This document shows positions 52,901 to 59,616 of a stretch of 64,000 bases of DNA, piece by piece. Position 1 is the first letter of the stretch. Each line of letters opens with the position of its first letter. A program made the translations under genes and the position numbers. Under the pieces are notes generated by a model that saw only the letters and a list, made by a program, of their open reading frames with translations, was not told where the DNA came from and did not search any database. Source of the DNA: Lewinellaceae bacterium (GTDB lineage: Bacteria; Bacteroidota; Bacteroidia; Chitinophagales; Saprospiraceae); contig JACJYD010000004.1 of NCBI GenBank assembly GCA_020636275.1, positions 248,001 to 312,000 on the forward strand. Direction: 5' to 3'.

Positions 52901-53854
52901 AAGCTAAATGTGGACGTCGGCGTTTCCTTTACCTTCTGGTTGTTTGGCACCCATACCATTACGGCAAGCATCGGAGCAGAGCTGAATATCTGGGGTCCCG
53001 ACTTCTCTGGAATTGCCCGGGTTTACCTCTGGATCGTTTCATTTACCATAGGATTCGGGGATGCATCTCCCAAGCCCCGACCGATCGATTGGAAAACGTT
53101 CAGTAGTTCCTTCCTCCCCGATCCGGCAAAGGTTTGTTCCATATCCGTCGCGGATGGTCTAATCCGGCAGGATCCCGGAAAACGAGCTGTTGTCAACCCC
53201 AAAGAACTTGCTTTACAGGTTAATACGGTGATCCCTGTCAAGACCTTTGACCTTTTTAATAAGGAAGACAGTCAATTGTACTTTGCAGACAGCAATCATC
53301 AAATTGCCCTGGGCTTGCAACGTACATCGCCCTCCGGTATTCCCGCTCCACCTCCGGATTTTGGGATAGGCCCTATGGATGTGTCCAAAGTAGATAGTAG
53401 CAAGTTGACAGTGACCATAGTAATGGACCCGGAAGGAGCAGCGGCCAATTCTGAATTTGAATTTTTGCCAATACGCAAACGAATGCCCCGTGCGATGTGG
53501 GGCAATAGCGTGACGGTAGAAACCAATGGAGCGCAATTTATAGAAGATGCCCTGGTCGGGTTTGAAATCCGTCCGGCAACGCCGGCAATACCTTCGGAGA
53601 CCCACGCGGTGCTGAAGGAGGAACTCAAATACAATGTGAAGCTGGAAGATAAAGCATTTGCATGGGCGCCGATCCAATCTTTTTCAAGTTCCAGTACTGC
53701 CAAATCGATTTCAGGTAGCATATACCAACAGTCGGGTAACCGAAATGAAATGCTTAAGTCGCTGGGCTTTAATCTCGATGCTCTTCATGTGGAGATTCCA
53801 GAGGACATCGACGCTCTTTTTGTCACACCACCTCGATTGGGAAACCTTGCTTAA
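49928..53854 (+). CDS. DUF6603-like large protein
   Basis: This 1308-aa protein has no signal peptide. Its centre (about residues 590-1060) is an unbroken chain of amphipathic beta strands with the phrases LTLSLDGLGVSSPI, PSFFFVTGLAAGFGYNRALR, AYFALTAHALMAGGKLELLF and TASIGAELNIWGPDFSGIA. I assign it to DUF6603, known from large proteins of bacteria and fungi with no known function. A Pro/Gln-rich linker (~560) precedes the domain. A long beta solenoid or barrel is likely. It is the fourth gene of the operon. Confidence 0.7.
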   Translation: MATDNIQKEIDNINNQSSLDVNKLLPLFKALQSGFGIQPAQEDDILSGIFPPEVLAILEGITVQVPVYNDGSNGSVKQIKIVITCENSTSPWAIIPEVFVVEQISVSIEVIETAISATLYGTLYIEGIPLVVEADFPSMFVKAEMLTDDHKDSANKLLKRFQAGPISSGQLEGLTLTQLFLLGDPRNKKAVIRLGLGGIKIGPGTLALQGSLDYTGKPGSQVTGAFWGEYVIDPSPAFQPYSLQPYSFSLMAAFDGPGQGWKFEGRAGVDPTNQQKERAAGIADLIKVFDENLDLNSLPRFLKELQVVNLDLAFETETKNLSFDCEVQADQLFGANSEVEMIVSIHLKRNNPGEEPATYEKTFSGRLIIGLDNGLKMEFDVLFDRNQTASGSDTTFIASYKNLAGGDIHIGALTSKLDSALNIPLTINLKDAFLVYDKKDASTAPAANLLFGLDIGSGINLSNLPLVGKLFPDSQTLKIGFQPLIASGPGKPIFTKEELARLQALVPGGGITLPDTDISTTVDLSIHLQVGDTVKRLDLPIRLNPPSSAPQNSQDPTGEKPIGDALLPSTPAAPPAGQTTPANQGDITWLDIQKSFGPVQFNRAGFAFSTEKKEIHAYLDATLGLAGLTLSLDGLGVSSPITKFDPRFSLQGVGIAFEQGPIEIGGSFLRYTVPKNAETPAYDEYDGMATLKIDFLNISAIGSYARVNGHNSLFIYAVLNYPIGGPSFFFVTGLAAGFGYNRALRIPDITGVATFPLVDEAVNGAGAGPPADNAKRRDYLSAEITKLRGDIYPKSGAYFLAAGIHFSTFEVVDSFVMVGAEFGQHFEADVLGLSTMVLPTPEPGASQAVSPLAEVQMALKSVFNPEEGLFSVEAQLTNNSFLLSRSCHLTGGFAFYLWFGGAHKGDFVITLGGYHPAFAKPAWYPIVPRLGFNWILTSEIVIKGEAYFALTAHALMAGGKLELLFHAGPIKAWFIAGVDFLISWKPYFYMAKLNVDVGVSFTFWLFGTHTITASIGAELNIWGPDFSGIARVYLWIVSFTIGFGDASPKPRPIDWKTFSSSFLPDPAKVCSISVADGLIRQDPGKRAVVNPKELALQVNTVIPVKTFDLFNKEDSQLYFADSNHQIALGLQRTSPSGIPAPPPDFGIGPMDVSKVDSSKLTVTIVMDPEGAAANSEFEFLPIRKRMPRAMWGNSVTVETNGAQFIEDALVGFEIRPATPAIPSETHAVLKEELKYNVKLEDKAFAWAPIQSFSSSSTAKSISGSIYQQSGNRNEMLKSLGFNLDALHVEIPEDIDALFVTPPRLGNLA

Positions 53855-53872
53855 CCGCTCAAACACACCTCT

Positions 53873-56044
53873 ATGGCTAATACGATTGAAGTATATGTCG
53901 ATTTCATTGAAAACAAAGTTCCCGGCCTTACGAGCGGAGATTACACCGTACAGGTGACCCAAGATTTGCAGGCAACAGGGGTGCAGAAAGGAACCTCGTT
54001 TAAGAGTATTAAAATGCCCTTTTCCGTTCGCGGAGACCGGTTTTCACTAAAACCTACAGATGTCACCTCTGTCTATCCACCGCCAGCGAGTTTGGGGGCG
54101 CATTCGAACATCCTTCCTCAGATCGCGCTCCGGCGCAACACGTTACCCTGGGAGCGTTGGGTCACAGAGCCGGATAAATCCGCACTGAAAAATGTAAAAA
54201 AGATTCCCTGGTTAGCGCTGCTGGTGTTTAATGAAAATGAATTGAAATCGAAAGATGCGAATGCCAGCACTTCAGACATCGAGCAGGGAAGCATTATTCT
54301 CCTGAAGGACTTCATGTCAAAGATGGACATAGAATCAGGGGAGAATGATCAGGACAAGATTAAGGTCATCTATGCCTCCAAAAGCCTGCTGAAGGACCTG
54401 ATCCCTTCATCCACGGCTCTGACCCATCTGTGCCATGTCCGGGAGTCCTCTCTTCGCCTTAACCTGGATCCTGCTACCGCCAAAGTGGGAGATACGCTGT
54501 ATTATGAAATTTGGGATTTCCAAAAGACCCGGTTACATCACGCGGAAAAGCTGGTCCTAAACCCGGCCAACCCTGCCGGAGGACAGCTGCAAGCCTTGCT
54601 CAGTCCCGGCGCCCTGCCCCCCGGAGCGTATTCGATCGTGGTGAAAGTAAATAACAACCTTATCAACCCCCAATCGATTTCTCCTCAAAAGATCACCGTC
54701 AGTCCCAACGACGAATTTGGCCATCAGGTGGCTATCGTCGTCGCCAACCGGTTACCCCAGCCAGGCGCTCGCTCTATCGTGCATCTGGTCTCCCTGGAAA
54801 AGAGATTTAAAGAAGAAAATGGTAAATATGTATTTGATTTCGGTAACGCAGGTGAGGAAGACCTGATCCCCCTTGTAACCTTAAAAAGTTGGAGCTTTTC
54901 CTGTGTGTCGGACACACACAACTTTGACCAGTTACTAACCAACCTTGCGGAGAAAGGAAAGGGCGACACCCAAAACACCCTTCGTCTGCCCCTGCTGCCC
55001 CAACCAGGCAATGAAACAGCCAACGGCTACCTGCAAAGCGGCTTTGTGCCGCTGCCACACTTTTTCCGCCGCGGGGGTAAAAGCGTATCCTGGTACCGTG
55101 GGCCACTGATCCCGGGGATCCCCAAGACAAGCTTTTTGACAGATGGGCTGCTCCCGGCATCCTGCTCCGATGCTTTGCTTGGATACAATGATATGTACGG
55201 AATGTTTGATGTCTCCTATGCGGCAGCCTGGGAACTTGGAAGGTCGCTAGCTTTACGCAATAAAAAATTCTCTACCAGCCTTTATAACTGGAAGCGACTG
55301 CATCAACAACAACTCCTCCTGGCAGAGCAACAGGAAATGCACCCCCACCTCCCTTTTCACGCCGACACGAGTCTGCCCGCCGGGATGCCCGCCGATCTGG
55401 ATGCCTGGTTCAGCCAGATCAGTTTGCTGAAAGGACTGCCGTTCAACTATCTGGTTCCGGATGAGCGAATGCTCCCTGTGGAATCCATTCGCTTTTTCAG
55501 TCTGGACCAGGATTGGATCGATTGTTTGATCGACGGGGCTTTCAGTGTTGGACGCGTCACTCCAGGCAATGCCTCCATGGATAAAATACTCCAGGCAAGG
55601 CTGTCCCCTTCGAAGACCGTCAGTGGCTTTTTACTCCGTTCTTACGTCGTGGCAGGATGGCCTACTCTAAACGTGGAGGGGTCGAGTAATCTACCGAAGG
55701 AGGCGGAGCTACCCATGCTGCGCATGGAGCGCCTTTCACCAAGCGTGTTGCTTTGCCTGTTTGAAGGCAGTGTAGACAAAGTAGATATCTATCAAAGACC
55801 TGAAATGCTTCATTTGGGCTTCGGTCCAAACCCGACGAAAAACCTCCGCAATGCCCAGGGTAGCGATGATAAGCCCCCCGAAATTGCTCCGGAGCTGCTT
55901 GGTAATCGGGTGGTAGATGTAGAGACGTTGTTTTCAAAAATCCAAGGTGAAAGTTTCACCCTCGGGTTTGTAAGATTCACTGCTGCCCAATTTGCCTTAT
56001 CGATGTTGGATGGTGCCCAAAAGGTCAGGATCGTTCGGGGATAA
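53873..56044 (+). CDS. Large protein of unknown function, last gene of the operon
   Basis: This 723-aa protein starts 18 bases after the DUF6603-like gene, suggesting translational coupling. It has no signal peptide. Notable phrases are TLPWERWVTEP with IPWLALLVFNENEL, then SVSWYRGPLIPG, MFDVSYAAAWELGRSLALRN and SIRFFSLDQDWIDCLIDGAF. These look like parts of a conserved fold and I think unnamed homologues exist, but I cannot place the family. Confidence 0.7.
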   Translation: MANTIEVYVDFIENKVPGLTSGDYTVQVTQDLQATGVQKGTSFKSIKMPFSVRGDRFSLKPTDVTSVYPPPASLGAHSNILPQIALRRNTLPWERWVTEPDKSALKNVKKIPWLALLVFNENELKSKDANASTSDIEQGSIILLKDFMSKMDIESGENDQDKIKVIYASKSLLKDLIPSSTALTHLCHVRESSLRLNLDPATAKVGDTLYYEIWDFQKTRLHHAEKLVLNPANPAGGQLQALLSPGALPPGAYSIVVKVNNNLINPQSISPQKITVSPNDEFGHQVAIVVANRLPQPGARSIVHLVSLEKRFKEENGKYVFDFGNAGEEDLIPLVTLKSWSFSCVSDTHNFDQLLTNLAEKGKGDTQNTLRLPLLPQPGNETANGYLQSGFVPLPHFFRRGGKSVSWYRGPLIPGIPKTSFLTDGLLPASCSDALLGYNDMYGMFDVSYAAAWELGRSLALRNKKFSTSLYNWKRLHQQQLLLAEQQEMHPHLPFHADTSLPAGMPADLDAWFSQISLLKGLPFNYLVPDERMLPVESIRFFSLDQDWIDCLIDGAFSVGRVTPGNASMDKILQARLSPSKTVSGFLLRSYVVAGWPTLNVEGSSNLPKEAELPMLRMERLSPSVLLCLFEGSVDKVDIYQRPEMLHLGFGPNPTKNLRNAQGSDDKPPEIAPELLGNRVVDVETLFSKIQGESFTLGFVRFTAAQFALSMLDGAQKVRIVRG

Positions 56045-56263
56045 TACTCAGGGCAAATGCCACAGGTCCAGGCCTATGCTCAACAACACAAATGAACTGG
56101 TCCACCATTTATTGTTATTCGGGAATACCCAATTCCAAACACAGGCCATTACTGTCTGCCCCCTGCCATACCCCAAATTATTCCCGTCGATTCCTGAAAA
56201 AAATCCGACATTGCTGTTTAGATTTTTTCGCTCATTGACTTATCTGAGGGGAGGAGTGTTTTT

Positions 56264-57232
56264 TTGGAGGAATTGACCTGCCATATCAAAAGAAAAAGCC
56301 GCTTGGCTTTCTATATCACGCTGTGGTGGCTGATGGTTGTCTTCCCATACTATGCCGACTGCCAGCCTTCCCAGCTTCCTGCCTTCTATCCGATCGCCGG
56401 GCATTCCTACGGCATTAAAGAGGGCTTGCCCGATATGACCCACTGACCCATGCAACAACGTAATTTGTAATCGACACCAAGTTTGGGGGAGTGGCACAAG
56501 GAGTCGATGAGGCAGAAGGGGCCTTGTATGTGCTGCTTTTTAAAGAGGCATCCAGTTTGTACGAAATTCTTTATATCGGTGAAGGAGAGGATTCGTCGAC
56601 GGTCTTGGAACTTAAATCTGATCAACCTTCCGGCGGTTTTTGTGTTTCGGCCGATGACTATTGGATTGCACAAAATTCTCATTCCATTTACCGGATCGAC
56701 AGGAAGGAAGGAACGATACACCATTATTCCCTGCCGGGCGCCGAAAGAGCAATTAAGGACATCCTGGTATCGCCTCAAGGAAAGGTATGGCTCCCCATCT
56801 ATCTGAAACTTCCAGCCAGTGCCAGTGGAGCTCCGCCGTAAATTGCAGGCAAAATATGCTGATGCCGACTTCATCGCCGGGATTTCAGCCGGTCAGGCTT
56901 CAGCCACGCCCAGCCCGGAGGATATTTTTCTGCAAAATGTAGCCGGTCACGTGCTCAAACGCCTCGACGACCTCTCCTTCGGAAATGAAGAACTTTCCCT
57001 GAAAATGGCTATGAGCGAGTCGCAACTCAACCGCAAAGTGAAAGCCATCTCGGGCAGGACCTTGTCCCTTTTCATCCGGGGCATACGATTACAACAGGCC
57101 AAAGCCTTACTGGAAACCACCTCCATGAACATCTCCGAGGTTGCCTATTCCGTCGGGTATTCCGATCCTGCTTACTTCTCCCGTACTTTTAGCGAGGAAT
57201 TTGGCGTTCCGCCGACGAATATCCGCAAGTAA
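56264..57232 (+). pseudogene. Decayed hybrid sensor with AraC-type DNA-binding end
   Basis: Three pieces in the same order survive. 56264-56446 encodes a signal peptide or membrane start and the beginning of a sensor (YPIAGHSYGIKEGLP). 56491-56841 encodes a beta-propeller piece (YWIAQNSHSIYRIDRKEG, SPQGKVWLP). 56819-57232, in another frame, encodes the linker ELRRKLQAKYA and a full AraC helix-turn-helix domain (SESQLNRKVKAISG, EVAYSVGYSDPAYFSRTFSE). Most of the propeller, the kinase and the receiver are missing. It looks like an internally deleted and frame-shifted regulator. It may once have controlled the operon upstream. Confidence 0.6.
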
Positions 57233-57496
57233 TTCATTTAAAGGCACTTAAGAAGAAGCTACCACTTAAAACAGAAGCCTTTTTTGCAATTTCGACCTGT
57301 GACGTACCGGCACAAGTTCAATACAAACCGGTCGTTCAAATTAACGGTCCTTTTGAACTAGAGGCTTCCTGCTTCGAGACCGTATTCGCCATACCCGGCC
57401 GGGAAATGAAGGTCAATCAGGATATGATTCAGATGGAAGGGTATTGAAAGACGCCCAAGTTTAACCTGTTTTGGCCTTGAAAGCCTGGGATAATAA

Positions 57497-58054
57497 TTAT
57501 TGTGGCGCCAAACCGGCAGTAGGGTCTTTTATTTCAGGAAACTCTTTGAAAATAAGATCCCCTGCAGTGGAAAGCATTCTCCATTTATACAATATGAAAG
57601 GCAGATGTTCGGAGCCAATTGCAGTCCATATGTGGCTCATTTCACTCCGCTCTAAATTGATTGATTCTACGGTTATCTTATCCACATTTGCGGGGAAGGC
57701 AGGGGTATTCTGGTGCGAAAATAGCGGTTTCGCCTGAAAATAACCCAGGACACTTGAAAACGCCTTCAGGGCTTCCCGGTAGTCAGCCGGCTGATAAACC
57801 GAAAACAGGACAAACAGGTTCAGAATAGTTGGAGGGTTATTTTTCACCGGTCTTCCCGCCGATGCGTTCAGGTTGATCTGTTCCTGTTCGACATTGATCA
57901 GGGAACATCGAATTTTGTTCGTTCCCTGGGTGGCGCCGGAGTTGTTGGGATTTGCCAGGGCAGATAACTCCACCACGTCCTCCGCAATCCCGATGCGCTG
58001 TTTGAGAATATGATTGAGGTCATTTACAACAACGGATAATACCTGGTCCATCAT
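57497..58054 (-). CDS. DUF4255 (Pvc16/Afp16 N-terminal) protein
   Basis: This 185-aa protein matches the DUF4255 family in shape: a helix start (VLSVVVNDLNHILKQRIG), the strand NKIRCSLINVEQEQIN, the Pro-rich NPPTILNLFVLFSVYQP, then a strand-helix end (LGYFQAKPLFSHQNTP, FILYKWRMLS). Members cap the tail tube and sheath of extracellular contractile injection systems and phage-like tails. Here it is alone on the minus strand, with no sheath, tube or baseplate nearby. It could be an orphan, or serve the particle-like operon next door. Confidence 0.75.
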   Translation of the reverse strand: MMDQVLSVVVNDLNHILKQRIGIAEDVVELSALANPNNSGATQGTNKIRCSLINVEQEQINLNASAGRPVKNNPPTILNLFVLFSVYQPADYREALKAFSSVLGYFQAKPLFSHQNTPAFPANVDKITVESINLERSEMSHIWTAIGSEHLPFILYKWRMLSTAGDLIFKEFPEIKDPTAGLAPQ

Positions 58055-58119
58055 GTTTTAGGATTGGGGTGAAAAAAATATACAATTAAGTCTCTTTTCC
58101 GGACGACATACTTAAAAAC

Positions 58120-58152
58120 AGTGATTTGACGACCAGCGGACATCAAATCACT
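58120..58152. repeat. 33-bp palindromic repeat (REP-like), copy 2
   Basis: Read in reverse it matches copy 1 at 3489-3523 at 31 of 33 bases. The stem closes to the loop AGC with two mismatches. It overlaps the stop codon of the radical SAM gene by two bases and lies 66 bases from the DUF4255 start. Confidence 0.7.
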
Positions 58153-59509
58153 ATTCTTCAGTATATTTCGTATTACGGTTTAGGTGTAAAATAACGAAAT
58201 CATGTTCAGGAGGATTAATAAAATCAATTATTTGATCCATCAAGCGAATAAATCCTCGATCAATGCAACTCAAACAGGTTTGGGGAAGCTGAGGCCTTGA
58301 GATAGGGTAGGTAGAAAAACTATCCTGCCAATCCTTCACCCACCTTTTACCATCATGGGATTCACTCAATGGTTCCATTTGCATTTTTTGTCCAATCCCA
58401 TTGCCCCGGTACCGCCCACATAGTTGGGTTTTATAGCCATTTTCCGGGGTCGGTTCAATAATGGTTTTAAAAGAGGATTGCCAGCATGTACTCGCTGAAA
58501 AATCCTTTTTCGAAGGATTAAGATCTTCTTCCGGGATTGTTCTCCATGGGGCAAAAACCCTGAATTGGTCAGTGTCAAGTTCTCTTACCCTCTGAAGAAG
58601 TTCTTCCAATTCTATCAGTTGAATATTGGTAAAAAACGGCCTAAGCGTTGCAGGGCCAAGCACGCGCCTTACGGAAAAATGATTTATCCCTGAATCGCGG
58701 GCACGAATGGCGCAGTCGAGGACCTCTTTAAAGTTCAGGTGACTAATTAAGAAGGTGGATCCAATGGGTAAGCTCGGGTTATTTTGCCTCAGCCAACCTG
58801 CAAAGGATTCGATTTGTTGGAAAAGGGTTGATACCCTGGATTTATTTCCATGGAATAATTGTCTGGTTTCATCCTTTGCTGCATTGAGGGACACCCTCAA
58901 ATAACAATTAGCAGCACCTATTCTTTCCAGATTTGTTGTTTGAATAGCATCCCCGGCAGTTAGAATTGTCGTTTTAAGGCCAAGCTGGTGAGCCAATTCC
59001 GGCAAAAATCCATTTCTCACATCCGGATGTGAAAGGGGGTCCCCTCCCCCGTCAAAACGAAGGATTCGTCCTCCATTCCTCGAAAAGACTTGAATCAAAT
59101 CCACCATGGTTTCCGTTGGAATATGCGCTTTCGGCGCCAAAGATCTATAGGAAGCACTGAAACAATGCCCTCCGCAATCTTTTGAAAAACAGAGATTTGT
59201 AGGATCCAATTCAAGTGTCATGGGGGCATTAGGACGTTGGAGCTTAGGCTGGAAGTGTTTTAGAACATGAACCAGGTCTTCGGTGGATCCAGGCACTAAT
59301 TCTCCTGCATGTGCAGGAATTATTTTCGTTTTAAGGTCATCTCTGATTACGAGGTAATGGTTATACCGACCGAATCGTTCCCAAGGGCTTCCAAAGATCA
59401 ATACGCCAGGAACGTCAATACTTTGGTGAGCCAAAGAAAGGTGAGCAATGCCCATGCGATTGGTTGCTTCAACTTTCCAGGAACGCAATTTTTCTTGGGG
59501 AGACTCCAT
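58151..59509 (-). CDS. Radical SAM protein with an unusual CX4CX3C motif
   Basis: This 452-aa protein has LELDPTNLCFSKDCGGHCFS near residue 99. The usual radical SAM motif is CX3CX2C; here Cys107, Cys112 and Cys116 are spaced CX4CX3C. GGGDPLSHPDV supplies the GGE-like SAM-binding turn. The C-terminal part has further cysteines (STCWQSS, TQLCGRY, TCLSCIDRG) that could hold a second iron-sulfur cluster, as in SPASM-type peptide modifiers. It lies 107 bases after the EAD11-like gene on the same strand. Substrate unknown. Confidence 0.75.
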   Translation of the reverse strand: MESPQEKLRSWKVEATNRMGIAHLSLAHQSIDVPGVLIFGSPWERFGRYNHYLVIRDDLKTKIIPAHAGELVPGSTEDLVHVLKHFQPKLQRPNAPMTLELDPTNLCFSKDCGGHCFSASYRSLAPKAHIPTETMVDLIQVFSRNGGRILRFDGGGDPLSHPDVRNGFLPELAHQLGLKTTILTAGDAIQTTNLERIGAANCYLRVSLNAAKDETRQLFHGNKSRVSTLFQQIESFAGWLRQNNPSLPIGSTFLISHLNFKEVLDCAIRARDSGINHFSVRRVLGPATLRPFFTNIQLIELEELLQRVRELDTDQFRVFAPWRTIPEEDLNPSKKDFSASTCWQSSFKTIIEPTPENGYKTQLCGRYRGNGIGQKMQMEPLSESHDGKRWVKDWQDSFSTYPISRPQLPQTCLSCIDRGFIRLMDQIIDFINPPEHDFVILHLNRNTKYTEE

Positions 59510-59616
59510 TCAATTCCTTTATTTTTAAACCGAAGTGTTAGGGGCTAGTGTGGTAGAGGGCATCAATTCGCTTTTTCTTTAATAGAACCAATTCCGTAGT
59601 CACTCTTTCGAAACGA

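Noticed and set aside
56045..56276. 94-codon frame after the 723-aa gene
   Set aside because: It overlaps the end of the real gene and its product is of low complexity.
57215..57447. Open stretch reading VPAQVQYKPVVQINGPFELE and ending TGA at 57445
   Set aside because: It has no clear start, overlaps the AraC end in another frame, and I recognise no family. It could be a gene remnant.
58061..58160. Terminator between the radical SAM and DUF4255 genes
   Set aside because: The hairpin there is the REP-like repeat and no T-run follows; a terminator role is possible but not supported.
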